Source: Candidatus Heimdallarchaeota archaeon (GTDB taxonomy: Archaea; Asgardarchaeota; Heimdallarchaeia; Heimdallarchaeales; Heimdallarchaeaceae). Taken from it: 64,000 nucleotides of DNA. A program made the position numbers and the translations under genes. This document shows positions 16,907 through 25,739 of this stretch, one piece after another (position 1 is the stretch's first letter; each line of letters starts with the position of its first letter). The DNA is taken from the NCBI GenBank assembly GCA_030603365.1, contig JAUVXV010000002.1, positions 1 through 64,000 on the forward strand. Direction: 5' to 3'. The notes under the pieces are model-generated. The model saw nothing but the letters and a program-made list of their open reading frames with translations, was not told where the DNA came from and ran no database searches.

Positions 16907-18253
16907 TCAGACAACAGATTTATGATGTGTATTTGTCATGTTGTAGCATAGCATAGCAGTCGAACATGGTTGAGCATATTGTATAGACGATGTATGTGTC
17001 ATTCCTAGTGGGTCTACACACACTCTTCGTGGGTACATCACATACCCTCCTACCCCGTTCGCTTTACACGGAGGTAAAGCTTTCGGATCGCTTTTGACCA
17101 GAATATTATAAGCAGCATTAACATCAGCATTGATTAAGTGTCCTTGAGCAGAGGTAAACAGTCCTCGAGAGGAACGTTTACCTGCATAATTAGATCCTTT
17201 TTGGGGAAACTCATTATCCAGGAAACTGCTCTTGGAAGTATAGTTTTCAGGTATGGTTTCAACTTTTATCCCTTGTTCAGCTCCTTTGTACTTCAACTGG
17301 TTGATGATTTTCAAAAAGGGGATAGTAACGAACATCTGGGTGACTTTCTTACCTAGATTCACCTGCTGTTTCCATTGAGGATTATAACCGATAACAACTT
17401 CGTGTAGACCGCGTTCTACCCATAAATCTACCAGATATTTGGTGAGATGGTGGAGAGCATTCTTGAGTTTCCTTCGATACTTTTCTTTCAGCTTATAGTA
17501 GGCTTGCCCATAAACTAACTTGTGCTGTTGTTTCAATTGTTTTTTCTGTTGTTGAACATATTGTGCTCGTAGTTTTGTCTGGAGTTTCATATAATATTGG
17601 ATTATTGATTTTATCCCTTTTCCGTGATCCTTGATAACAATCGGTTGATTGCCGAGGTTATCTACGAAGGTCACGAGGTTAACTGACCCTAAATCGATAG
17701 CTCCTTTTCTTGTGTTCTTCTTCCTCTGTTTGGGGAGGTGTTTCTCATAAACTAGTTCGAGAGTGTATCCCACCTTTCTGGGGATGATCCTCACTTCCTT
17801 CAGTCGAGTGCTAGCTGTCAAGCGTGTCTTGTAATAGAATCCTACTTTTTTAGGTAAGACTAGCCACCCATTCTTGATCTTCGCTTGTTGGTTGGTAAGA
17901 ATCGCTACACTCTCCCCATCTTTAGGTTTATACTTAGGCGGTTTGGGTTGAGCGAAGAATTTCTCTGGATGACGCTTCCACTCCTTCTTTGCTCGAAAAT
18001 ATGCTTTCCAATTCCTAATTAGAAGTTTGAGTGTATGTTGAGCTGTTTGTGCAGGTAATACTCTGTAGCACATTTCTCCTTTTAGTAAACTATTTAGTTC
18101 GTAATAGTTGAGAAATTTGTTGTGTTTTTTAAGTGATTGTTTTGCCAGAAAATTTGCTCGATTGTAGAGGTTTTTAGCTTGATGACAAAGCTTGCTTAGA
18201 GTAGGCTGAAAAGGGAGTTCAATGCATTCTACTCTCAGTACTTTACTCATCAC
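16907..18253 (-). CDS. tnpB: TnpB family RNA-guided nuclease, copy 1
   Basis: This 448-residue protein has the TnpB layout: an N-terminal helical/OB-like part (LRVECIELPFQPTLSKLCHQ), RuvC-I in KGAIDLGSVNLVTFVDN, and RuvC-III in HLINADVNAAYNILVK. The usual RuvC-II Glu position reads VVIGYNPQWKQ, so the acidic residue is displaced or missing. The region normally carrying a four-Cys zinc ribbon (YTSKSSFLDNEF onward) has no cysteines. It should bind an RNA made from its own 3' end and the element edge. The last ten codons lie beyond the terminal repeat, so the stop codon comes from flanking DNA. Confidence 0.88.
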   Translation of the reverse strand: MMSKVLRVECIELPFQPTLSKLCHQAKNLYNRANFLAKQSLKKHNKFLNYYELNSLLKGEMCYRVLPAQTAQHTLKLLIRNWKAYFRAKKEWKRHPEKFFAQPKPPKYKPKDGESVAILTNQQAKIKNGWLVLPKKVGFYYKTRLTASTRLKEVRIIPRKVGYTLELVYEKHLPKQRKKNTRKGAIDLGSVNLVTFVDNLGNQPIVIKDHGKGIKSIIQYYMKLQTKLRAQYVQQQKKQLKQQHKLVYGQAYYKLKEKYRRKLKNALHHLTKYLVDLWVERGLHEVVIGYNPQWKQQVNLGKKVTQMFVTIPFLKIINQLKYKGAEQGIKVETIPENYTSKSSFLDNEFPQKGSNYAGKRSSRGLFTSAQGHLINADVNAAYNILVKSDPKALPPCKANGVGGYVMYPRRVCVDPLGMTHTSSIQYAQPCSTAMLCYNMTNTHHKSVV

Positions 18254-18352
18254 TTTTCTCTTTATTTTTTCCTATAAAAGCTCCCGTAATATCTTACTTT
18301 CAGCCTTGTTTTAAGTTGATAAGTAATAAGTTTAATATGACTCCATGACAAA
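16922..18352 (-). mobile_element. tnpB-only IS200/IS605-like element, copy 1
   Basis: Comparison with copy 2 (28543-29966) shows that shared sequence extends beyond the tnpB gene on both sides. On the right it runs through a conserved CCTATAAAAG...CCCGTAATATCTTACTTTC block to TTTAAYATGACTMCATGACAAA. On the left it runs to TTTGTCATG and a further ATGATG. TTTGTCATG at the left (16932-16940) and CATGACAAA at the right (18344-18352) are inverted repeats. No tnpA is present, so movement would need a transposase in trans. No target duplication was seen. Confidence 0.7.
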
Positions 18353-18386
18353 GTTTATCCATAGATGTTCAAGATTTTCTTCTGCC

Positions 18387-19301
18387 ATGTCATACAGACG
18401 TAGAGACGAAAGTATACCTATACAACCAGACCAGGATATGCCTATAGTTGATTGTCATGCGCATTTTCCTGATAGAAAACCTTATCGCAAACCTACTTAT
18501 TCCTATGAAAGTCAGTATGATATTTTCTTTGAGAAACACAAAGGTCAGTTTATTATTACATCCAGTAGTGTCTATAACTACGAGTACAAGTATCATCTAG
18601 ATTTCATGAAAGAGCATAAAGGAATTTATCTTACAATGGGGTGTTTGAAACCTTCAGATAGATATGGAATGGACATGGTGATGGAGGAGCATCCAGATTT
18701 TATAGATTTCTTAGAAAACCAGCAAGATTCCTATGTAGGCATTGGAGAGTTTGGGCTAGATTTTCATCATGGAAAATCACTGTCTATAAGACAAGAGCAA
18801 ATTGACTACTTTCAAAAAGTAATTCAAGAAACCAAACATCTTAACAAACCTTATGTTTTACATGTTAGAAATGCAACACAGAGAGATGTGGATCAGAAAA
18901 ATCCTAATCATGAGTTTAATCAAAGAGATTTCTGTAATAAAACAATTGTAAGAATATTAGAAGAAGAAGGAATAAATCCAGAAAGAGTGATGTGGCATTG
19001 TTTCTCAGGCCCTCAAGAATGGGATCCTAAACTTGCCAAAATGGGTTACTACATTTCTGTTCCATCATCTGCTTATGGTTTTTCTAGATGGAGGAGAAAT
19101 ATACAAGGAGTACCTTTAGATAAACTTCTAACAGAAACAGATTCATGTTTTCAGCATCCATTCAAAATGGGAGGATTCAATACTCCTACAAACGTGAAAT
19201 ATGCCGTTGCAGCAATTGCATATGTTAATGAATTGGATCAACTTGAAGTTGCTGAACAAATATTTGAGAATGCAAAAACATTTTTTGGAATGAACGATTA
19301 A
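18387..19301 (+). CDS. TatD-like metal-dependent hydrolase
   Basis: About 304 residues with TatD hallmarks: PIVDCHAHFPD (HxH), YVGIGEFGLDFH (metal Glu), PYVLHVRNA and VMWHCFSG (metal His residues), and LLTETDS (catalytic Asp). TatD enzymes are Mg-dependent DNases or related phosphodiesterases. The frame is open from ATG 18345, but that codon lies in the terminal repeat of the tnpB element, so ATG 18387 (MSYRRRDESIP) is preferred. The insertion must have displaced its upstream region. Its C-terminal end is duplicated inside a chimeric ORF at 19984. Confidence 0.85.
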   Translation: MSYRRRDESIPIQPDQDMPIVDCHAHFPDRKPYRKPTYSYESQYDIFFEKHKGQFIITSSSVYNYEYKYHLDFMKEHKGIYLTMGCLKPSDRYGMDMVMEEHPDFIDFLENQQDSYVGIGEFGLDFHHGKSLSIRQEQIDYFQKVIQETKHLNKPYVLHVRNATQRDVDQKNPNHEFNQRDFCNKTIVRILEEEGINPERVMWHCFSGPQEWDPKLAKMGYYISVPSSAYGFSRWRRNIQGVPLDKLLTETDSCFQHPFKMGGFNTPTNVKYAVAAIAYVNELDQLEVAEQIFENAKTFFGMND

Positions 19302-19386
19302 ATAAACGAATTAAGAATTTGAACATCGATACTTTTTCAGAAATTGTTTTAAATTAATCCAATCTACCTATTATATTGAGTATAAA

Positions 19387-19884
19387 ATGAAAATAGAAAA
19401 GCAATATGTTCATCTAATACTTATCTTGATTGCAATATCTGGCTGTTTTACTGCTAGTATGTTAACTGGTTATGTTAATAGAAAAGACAGTTATCATCTA
19501 TTTTACGGTGAAGAATTACTGGGAGAATTTACTTCTTGGGCAGGAAGTGAAATGAATTCTAGGGTAATCCTGAATATTCATGTTTCAAATGGGAGTTTGA
19601 CATACTGGATTTTTGAAGATGAAGTATGGTCTGATATGCCACAAGGTGGTTATGGTTACCTAAGTGCATTTTCCAATAATAACATAACTCTGTCATTTGA
19701 AAATATAAACTCTATTTACATTCGAATAGGTTCATACTATTGTATGTTCACAATTAGAATAACAGTTGTAAGAGTTATTTTAGGACCTGAATTAACAATT
19801 TGTGGAGTTATAACACTAGTTTTAGTAGCGCAATGGTTGATAAAAACAGGAAAAGTAAAGATTTACAATAAGAATAAAATTTAA
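19387..19884 (+). CDS. Two-helix membrane protein, paralogue A
   Basis: A 165-residue protein with an N-terminal hydrophobic helix (HLILILIAISGCFTASMLTG), an extracytoplasmic beta-rich domain of about 100 residues with G-E-F-T-S-W-A-G and several N-x-S/T sites, and a C-terminal helix followed by a basic tail. The 163-residue protein at 20216 is a clear paralogue (same helices, GEFTTWAGKGMNSEV, ILGPxL). Both copies sit in the same position of a duplicated TatD / membrane protein / acyltransferase module. Function unknown. Confidence 0.7.
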   Translation: MKIEKQYVHLILILIAISGCFTASMLTGYVNRKDSYHLFYGEELLGEFTSWAGSEMNSRVILNIHVSNGSLTYWIFEDEVWSDMPQGGYGYLSAFSNNNITLSFENINSIYIRIGSYYCMFTIRITVVRVILGPELTICGVITLVLVAQWLIKTGKVKIYNKNKI

Positions 19885-19983
19885 ACTATTTACATTTTTA
19901 CCCACTTGTTTCTGGCTGAAAATATTCGCTTCATTTACTCACCACAAATTTTATCATTGGCATTAAGCATAATTTTATAGAAA

Positions 19984-20148
19984 ATGAAACCTCAACAAGA
20001 TCATCAGAAGAGAAAATTCTCAGTTAATCATCAGATTCTTGCCGATTATAATGCAGTAGCTGCCATAGCACATGTTAATGAAATGGATCAACTTGAAGTT
20101 GCTGAACAAGTTTTAGCAAATGCGAAGATGTTTTTTTGTATAGAATAA
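19984..20148 (+). pseudogene. Chimeric ORF: E2-like acyltransferase head fused to TatD tail
   Basis: The 54-codon frame begins MKPQQDHQKRKFSVNHQIL, matching the first residues of the acyltransferase at 20768 (MKSQKDYHKRKFSVNRQIL). It ends VNEMDQLEVAEQVLANAK, matching the C-terminus of TatD at 18387 (VNELDQLEVAEQIFENAK). The two parts join in frame at Ala-Val-Ala-Ala, which occurs at the corresponding place in both parents. The upstream DNA also resembles that of the acyltransferase gene. It is best read as the scar of a deletion between two tandem modules; whether a 54-residue product is made is unknown. Confidence 0.85.
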
Positions 20149-20215
20149 GACCTAGATTTTTTTCAAACAGTTTTTTAAATGTTTTAACTAATTATTTAAC
20201 AGTAGAGCTGAAAGA

Positions 20216-20707
20216 ATGAATATAAACAAATTCAATGTATATCTAGTAATAATTATAGTTGTATCTGCTGGGTTCTATACTGGAAGTATTTTGACAGGAT
20301 ATGTTCATAAGAAGTTTGATATTGACGCAGTTCACAACGATACTATTGTGGGGGAATTTACAACTTGGGCGGGTAAAGGGATGAATAGTGAGGTAATATT
20401 TACTATATTCGTTTCTACCGGTACATTATACTTCCTAGTTTTTGAAGATGGACTTTGGTCAAAAGCTGCAATATCTACAATAGGTGAAGTGTATGTTTGG
20501 CTATATGCAGTTGAAAAAAATAACATAACCTTAACCTACGAAAATGTCAATTCCTATATTATTACAATTCATTCATTTTATTGTAATTTCACAATTGAAA
20601 TAACAATCCTACGAGAAATATTGGGACCAGGATTAGCAATTAGTGGAGTAATTTCCATTATTCTCATAACTATCTGGCTAATAAAGAGGAAACAGATCAT
20701 CCCATAG
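20216..20707 (+). CDS. Two-helix membrane protein, paralogue B
   Basis: A 163-residue paralogue of the protein at 19387, with the same architecture: N-terminal helix (VYLVIIIVVSAGFYTGSILTG), an outer domain with GEFTTWAGKG and glycosylation-type NIT/NFT sites, and a C-terminal helix with a basic tail (IKRKQ). The two paralogues match along their whole length, supporting duplication of the surrounding module. It is followed by the intact acyltransferase gene on the same strand. Confidence 0.7.
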   Translation: MNINKFNVYLVIIIVVSAGFYTGSILTGYVHKKFDIDAVHNDTIVGEFTTWAGKGMNSEVIFTIFVSTGTLYFLVFEDGLWSKAAISTIGEVYVWLYAVEKNNITLTYENVNSYIITIHSFYCNFTIEITILREILGPGLAISGVISIILITIWLIKRKQIIP

Positions 20708-20767
20708 AGACTATTCATTACCTCACAACAAATTTTATCAATAACATCAAGAATAATTTCAACGAAA

Positions 20768-21589
20768 ATGAAATCTCAGAAGGATTATCATAAGAGAAAG
20801 TTTTCAGTTAACCGACAGATTCTTGCTGATTATAATGCTGTTGCGGCTAGTTTTTCTCGAATCCAAGCATTAATCGAAGTAGATATAACTGAAGCACTAA
20901 AAATTATTAAGAAAATTGAGAAGAAGGATGGATACAAGGTTTCTTTCACTGCTTGGGTGGCCAAATGCATTAGTAAAGGAGTAAGTGAGGATAAGAGATT
21001 TAACTCATATCGCAAAGGTAGAAAGAAAATCATTGTTTTTGATAAAATAGACATTAGTGTAATGGTCGAAATAACAACTAAAGAAGGGAAACAAGTTCCT
21101 TTTAATCATGTTATAAAAGACACAGAATCAAAAAGTGTGAAAGGAATAACTGATGAAATCAGAGCTATTCAACATAAGAAAATTGATGAAAAAGAACAAC
21201 TTACTAGAGATTCTTCGAAGTTTTCCAATCTTTACACATTGATTCCTGGATTTATTCGAAGGATGGTTATTAGATACATGTTAACTAATCCCTTCAAATT
21301 GCGGAAGTTGATAGGTACTGTCGGCATAACCTCTTTTGGAAAATTCGTTAAGAGTGTCTCAGGCTGGGGGGTTCCTTTTGCAGATAAAACTCTGAATGTA
21401 GCTTTGGGGGGGATAAAAAGAATAACCTGCGAGTTAGATGGAAAACTACATACAAGAGAGTACCTTTGTATAACTTATCTAATAGATCACAATCTGGTAG
21501 ATGGAGCTCCAGCAGCAAGGTTTGTTTCTAGAATAAGTGAGTTATTGGAAAGTAATTACTGCTTGGATGATATAGAAAAAATAGAATGA
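20768..21589 (+). CDS. E2-like 2-oxoacid dehydrogenase acyltransferase catalytic domain, stand-alone
   Basis: This 273-residue protein matches the catalytic domain of dihydrolipoyl acyltransferases: it begins at the domain (KRKFSVNRQIL), contains VSFTAWVAKCISKG and VGITSFGKFVKSVSGWGVPF, and ends with the active-site motif ITYLIDHNLVDGAPAARF, with catalytic His and Asp/Gly present. There is no lipoyl domain and no subunit-binding domain. Such stand-alone domains occur in archaea and actinobacteria and probably transfer acyl groups outside the classical complexes. The gene converges with the M14 peptidase (14 bp apart). Confidence 0.85.
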   Translation: MKSQKDYHKRKFSVNRQILADYNAVAASFSRIQALIEVDITEALKIIKKIEKKDGYKVSFTAWVAKCISKGVSEDKRFNSYRKGRKKIIVFDKIDISVMVEITTKEGKQVPFNHVIKDTESKSVKGITDEIRAIQHKKIDEKEQLTRDSSKFSNLYTLIPGFIRRMVIRYMLTNPFKLRKLIGTVGITSFGKFVKSVSGWGVPFADKTLNVALGGIKRITCELDGKLHTREYLCITYLIDHNLVDGAPAARFVSRISELLESNYCLDDIEKIE

Positions 21590-21602
21590 GGGAAGAGTAT
21601 AA

Positions 21603-23312
21603 TCATCTCTTCTTCCTTGACATTTTACGCAAACTTAAACTTATTATCGATACGCCAAGTATTGACAAACCTATTGTAAATCCTGAGTTAGTATCTAATG
21701 TTTCAGTTATAATACTAATCAAATATTCTCTATACCCTACATACTCGTTTCCTATGGTTATTGGATATTCTCCTTCAGAAATTGCAAGATTCCCTAAATT
21801 AGCAGTAGGATTGAATATGGCGCTATAACCAGCTGCGAACATATTATAGGAGGAAATTACTGAACCATTAGCATCTTGGACATAAATCCTGTCCATCGTT
21901 TTAATTCTGGGACTCAGATTCTCACATGTTACATTAATTTGTACTTCTCCATCTTCAGGTTTTCCAAGGTATGAAATATTCAAGTCCAGATTCAATCTAG
22001 GAGTATTTTGGAGGAGATAGTCGAATCCAGGACGGACATCATTCCAAAGAGCATTGATGTAATTGTCTTCAGGAGTAAAGTAACCATATATTTCTGTCCA
22101 TTCAAGAATAAGATGAGTGGAATTATTAACTATTACAGTTTCTGCATCGGGGAGTATAGACGAAAGGTTACGATAAAGCTCGAAAGTAATAGGAGCCAGA
22201 ATATCTCGCTCGAAGTAAGCCCATGTATCCCATCCTCCAGCTAAAGCGTAAGAAGGTTCTTCCCGAGTGAATGGTGTTTTAGCTGGATCAAGATAAATTT
22301 CAGTGTAAGAGGGAGGAAGAATCTCGCTATAATCTAACACCATTTGCCAATACAAACTTGGTTCTGCCCATCCATACTCATTGTCCGCAAAGAAAGTAGC
22401 ATTTATACCTGAATGAAGGCTATAAGCCATACCAAATCTATGTTGCAGCATGAAATCTCTAACTGCCTGAGTTTCAGGTTCAGAAAATGGTGTGGGACCT
22501 GGATAAACTTGAGATTGTGTATCATTTTCCCATCCTGAACCATCTCTCCAAAAGGAATCATAATTTCTGTTTAAATCAGTGTAACCGATTTTATCTTCAT
22601 TTATTTCTCCGTCTCCATCATTATCAATTCCTTCATAGAAGGTATAAAGATACAAAGGGTTAGCTGGATTAGTATTATCATAAACATCAAAAGATGATAC
22701 CACTCCATCCAAATCTACATCTTCAATATGATCTTCTTCAAACAAACCATCACTATCATCATCCCAAGGACGAAGATTTTTTCTCAACCAGTAATCTCCT
22801 TGATCAACAACTATGTCAAGAGCATCTGGATTAACTGTTGGTATGACATAAATCTCTTGATAATCGATGAAATCTGTAATCGTCTGATTTTCTTGATAAT
22901 TATTTAATAAATAAGCAATGAATCTTAAAGCTGTTTCAGTAGAAATTTGCTCTCTCCCATGGTGTTGGGCACAAACAAAGGCTTTTGCTTTTTGATATGT
23001 TCTTTCTTCATTAGTTATTTTCAATACTCTAATATCTTTACCAAGATAGCTTTGACCTATTACTTCCACATCTACTAGCTCAGGAACTAAGGAATGAAAT
23101 CTGTCAATTTCTTCATCCACTTCTGTAGAATTGTGGTAATAATTATCATAAAGGAGAGAGAGATCTTCCCAAGCTCTAGTCAAGGTGAAATATGGTTTTT
23201 CAGTAATAATTAAAGGACTATCTGCTACCATAGTGTTAGATGATAAACTAGTCATTGTTAACAGAATTAATGCTAGAAATAGGGAAGATTTTCTCGAAGA
23301 GAACCTACTCAT
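21603..23312 (-). CDS. Secreted, membrane-anchored M14 zinc carboxypeptidase
   Basis: About 569 residues: signal peptide (SSLFLALILLTMTSLSS), M14 catalytic domain and a C-terminal membrane helix with basic tail (LRKMSRKKR). The zinc motif HxxE is in FVCAQHHGREQ, the third zinc His in MAYSLHSG, and the catalytic Glu in PITFELYRN. Two Asp-rich inserts (DDDSDGLFEEDHIEDVDLDG and DNDGDGEINED) resemble calcium loops. ATG 23312 was chosen because a TATA box (minus strand ACTATATAAG) is centred 27 bp upstream, which fits a leaderless transcript. It probably trims extracellular peptides for uptake. Confidence 0.9.
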   Translation of the reverse strand: MSRFSSRKSSLFLALILLTMTSLSSNTMVADSPLIITEKPYFTLTRAWEDLSLLYDNYYHNSTEVDEEIDRFHSLVPELVDVEVIGQSYLGKDIRVLKITNEERTYQKAKAFVCAQHHGREQISTETALRFIAYLLNNYQENQTITDFIDYQEIYVIPTVNPDALDIVVDQGDYWLRKNLRPWDDDSDGLFEEDHIEDVDLDGVVSSFDVYDNTNPANPLYLYTFYEGIDNDGDGEINEDKIGYTDLNRNYDSFWRDGSGWENDTQSQVYPGPTPFSEPETQAVRDFMLQHRFGMAYSLHSGINATFFADNEYGWAEPSLYWQMVLDYSEILPPSYTEIYLDPAKTPFTREEPSYALAGGWDTWAYFERDILAPITFELYRNLSSILPDAETVIVNNSTHLILEWTEIYGYFTPEDNYINALWNDVRPGFDYLLQNTPRLNLDLNISYLGKPEDGEVQINVTCENLSPRIKTMDRIYVQDANGSVISSYNMFAAGYSAIFNPTANLGNLAISEGEYPITIGNEYVGYREYLISIITETLDTNSGFTIGLSILGVSIISLSLRKMSRKKR

Positions 23313-23333
23313 ATCAAAATGATATATCACACA

Positions 23334-23344
23334 CTTATATAGTT
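23334..23344 (-). promoter_or_regulatory. TATA box of the M14 carboxypeptidase gene
   Basis: On the minus strand AACTATATAAG is centred 27 bp before ATG 23312. That is the normal TATA-to-start distance in archaea, so the mRNA is likely leaderless. This supports the shorter of two possible start codons. Confidence 0.55.
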
Positions 23345-23378
23345 TAATTGTGGTCGATTCAAGTTAAAAATTTATTAA

Positions 23379-24131
23379 TTGGGAGAAAATCATAGATACA
23401 TGAAAGAATCTATTGAGTTAGAATTTCTATCTTGGATGGAAGTTGAAGAGGTTCTAAATAATTACAAAGTTGTATTAATTGCTCTTGGAGCAAGAACTAA
23501 AGAGCATGGACCACATCTTCCTCTTAATAACGATTATATTATGGCAGAGTATCTCAAAGAGCAAGTAGTTAAGGAAGTTCCAGTCGCTGTTTTACCTACA
23601 CTGCAATATGGATATTATCCTTCGTTTTTGGAATATCCAGGTTCTATCTCTATTAGTGAAGAGACCTTCAAAAACATGATAATGGATATCTGTCTGTCTA
23701 TGAAAGGTTACGGTGTCAAGAAATTTTATATTATTAATACGGGTATCTCAACTCTACGACCACTACGAAGTGCATGTGAGGAATTAGAGAAAAAGGGAAT
23801 TATTTTACATTTTTTGAACATCCTTGATGTTGATAAGAAGCTAGATAGAAATTTGTTAGTACAGGAAGGTGGAACACATGCAGATGAAGGAGAAACATCA
23901 ATTATGTTACATATTGCTCCTGAAATCGTAGATATGAATAAAGCTGAGAAAGATTATGATCCTAGACCTAAGAGAAGAGGATTAACTAGGGATCCTGAAG
24001 GAGATGGAGTTTACAGTAAAACAGGAATATATGGAAATCCAACCTTAGCGACAAAAGAGAAAGGAAAAATTCTAACTGAATCATTAATTGCAGAAGTGAT
24101 AAAACAGATTAGAAGTCTAATATCTATATAA
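23379..24131 (+). CDS. Creatininase-family amidohydrolase
   Basis: About 250 residues (243 if ATG 23400 is used rather than TTG 23379). Family metal motifs are visible: GARTKEHGPHLPLNNDY (Glu-His-Gly...Asp), the YPGSISI strand, and GGTHADEGETSIML with the later His and Glu. Relatives hydrolyse cyclic or linear amides: creatinine, formamide intermediates in archaeal riboflavin/F420 synthesis (ArfB), or precursor peptides (MftE). The exact substrate is not evident. The protein is cytoplasmic. Confidence 0.88.
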   Translation: MGENHRYMKESIELEFLSWMEVEEVLNNYKVVLIALGARTKEHGPHLPLNNDYIMAEYLKEQVVKEVPVAVLPTLQYGYYPSFLEYPGSISISEETFKNMIMDICLSMKGYGVKKFYIINTGISTLRPLRSACEELEKKGIILHFLNILDVDKKLDRNLLVQEGGTHADEGETSIMLHIAPEIVDMNKAEKDYDPRPKRRGLTRDPEGDGVYSKTGIYGNPTLATKEKGKILTESLIAEVIKQIRSLISI

Positions 24132-24160
24132 TCAAGAAAGTTGAACCTAGTACAACATAC

Positions 24161-24247
24161 AAGTTTTTTATAATAGTATGCGTTTTGTTTTCTGCTTCAT
24201 TGATGAAACCTATTTCATTTATTATGAGTTCATTTCCAATTGAAGAT
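24161..24247 (+). repeat. Direct repeat: copied 5' end of the dehydratase subunit gene
   Basis: About 87 bp match 26184-26270, the promoter region and first codons of the 2-hydroxyacyl-CoA dehydratase subunit gene. Shared runs include AAGTTTTTTATA, TTTTCTGCTTCATTGATGAA and CTCCAATTGA-like bases. The copy has mutations and loses the frame soon after its start codon. The beta-helix gene (24315-25739) lies between the two copies. Confidence 0.75.
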
Positions 24248-24314
24248 TGTAACATTCTTTCTAGCGGAAGCGCGAATCAATTACTAGCACTTCAAAAGTA
24301 ATATGTCTTAAACT

Positions 24315-25739
24315 CTAAAAACCATGTCCCAATATAAGAATTATTAGCCACCAAGGACTAGACACCATAGCACCAATAAAAGCAACACTCATTATTATTA
24401 GAGGAACTTTCTTCCATAACTTCATTCTTCCTATTTCTTGACAGAAAAGTACAAGCAATATGATATATGCTAAAGGCAGAAGAACAGCTAAAAATCCAAA
24501 TAATCCATAAACCATCCACCCAACACTAGGTTGACCAGGAGTTATCACCCAAGGTGCTATAATAATAGATAACAAGAAACAAATTAGATAAATATTTACA
24601 GTAATTCTATTGTTTTTGCTTTCCATTATTTTTAGTCGAAGATTGGTGAAAATGCTTCTTTTTGGAATTGCTGTTTTACAGCTAAAACAGAATGTCGCAG
24701 TTGATTTCATAATACAATCACAATTAGGACAGGATGAAATTTTTGCTATTCTAAGAGGTCTCTCAGCATCTCGTTTGCGATAATACGGAATGATAGTATT
24801 GCGAGTAAAAGGAATAGCATACTTCGGTACTACAAACGCTAGGACACAAACACTACACAGCAGAGGTATGACTATAGTAATAATACGGATTACCTCAGGG
24901 TTGGTGGGACAGTCTAGTGCTCTGTTTAAAGGATACATGTCTATGGAATTAGCTTTTCCATCAATTTTATAAGTACACTTTGTCCCAAGATCAGACCAAT
25001 AATTGCCTTCTTTTAGCTCAGGGTCATACCATTGATTCTTCTTTCCATCATCTTGTGCTTGAGAATCACTCCATATATTATTGTCTACAAAATTATTGTG
25101 GTGAATGATGTTACCATCAGAACTGCGACTTATTTGGACGCCGAATCCTTCATTTTCTTGTAATAAATTATACTTAACAAGACATGAACAAGAAGAAGAA
25201 GACAAAGAGATACCCCCTCCCCCTCTGTTGTTGGTGCAGGTGTTATTAGTTATATTAGCACCAGAAGAATACCTGAGAATGATACCATACAATGAATTAG
25301 TACATGTGTTATTTATGATTGTAGCAGTTCCTTCAGTAGTAGAATAAATACTAATACCATAATTCTCTGCATCAACATAACAATTACGGATTATAAAAAA
25401 AGAACTAGTATATTCAATCCGAATTCCATATTGATCTGTTGTATTAATGGAATATCCTTCGATAATGTACGGATCAGTTTCAGTTCCAATTCCTGGAAAA
25501 CCAGAAGTGATGAAATCACCATCAGAGTTTATGTCAATGGGTCCATGAGGAGTTAATTCTAATGAAACAGGTTTTTCTACATCGTGATTAAAGTCTGCTA
25601 ATACTAGTGTATTCTCACTTCGTTTCAGGTTATAGCTTGCTCCAAATCCACAAGATAGAATGATAAGTAAAACTGTAAGTATTCCAAACAAGAACATTTT
25701 TGAGAATAAAGTGTTTTTTTTCACTTTTACTCTGAACAT
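24315..25739 (-). CDS. Right-handed beta-helix surface protein with membrane domain and zinc ribbon
   Basis: This 474-residue protein has an N-terminal signal/anchor helix (MFLFGILTVLLIILSCGFG), a parallel beta-helix domain (about residues 60-270) with repeated I.NNTC.N..YGI units starting at GTETDPYIIEGYSI, a helix (VIRIITIVIPLLCSVCVLAF), a zinc ribbon (CPNCDCIMKSTATFCFSC, four Cys) and three further helices. The beta-helix resembles NosD/pectate-lyase-like domains that bind polysaccharide or act as adhesins. The combination with an inner zinc ribbon is unusual. The gene lies between two copies of another gene's 5' end. Confidence 0.8.
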   Translation of the reverse strand: MFRVKVKKNTLFSKMFLFGILTVLLIILSCGFGASYNLKRSENTLVLADFNHDVEKPVSLELTPHGPIDINSDGDFITSGFPGIGTETDPYIIEGYSINTTDQYGIRIEYTSSFFIIRNCYVDAENYGISIYSTTEGTATIINNTCTNSLYGIILRYSSGANITNNTCTNNRGGGGISLSSSSCSCLVKYNLLQENEGFGVQISRSSDGNIIHHNNFVDNNIWSDSQAQDDGKKNQWYDPELKEGNYWSDLGTKCTYKIDGKANSIDMYPLNRALDCPTNPEVIRIITIVIPLLCSVCVLAFVVPKYAIPFTRNTIIPYYRKRDAERPLRIAKISSCPNCDCIMKSTATFCFSCKTAIPKRSIFTNLRLKIMESKNNRITVNIYLICFLLSIIIAPWVITPGQPSVGWMVYGLFGFLAVLLPLAYIILLVLFCQEIGRMKLWKKVPLIIMSVAFIGAMVSSPWWLIILILGHGF

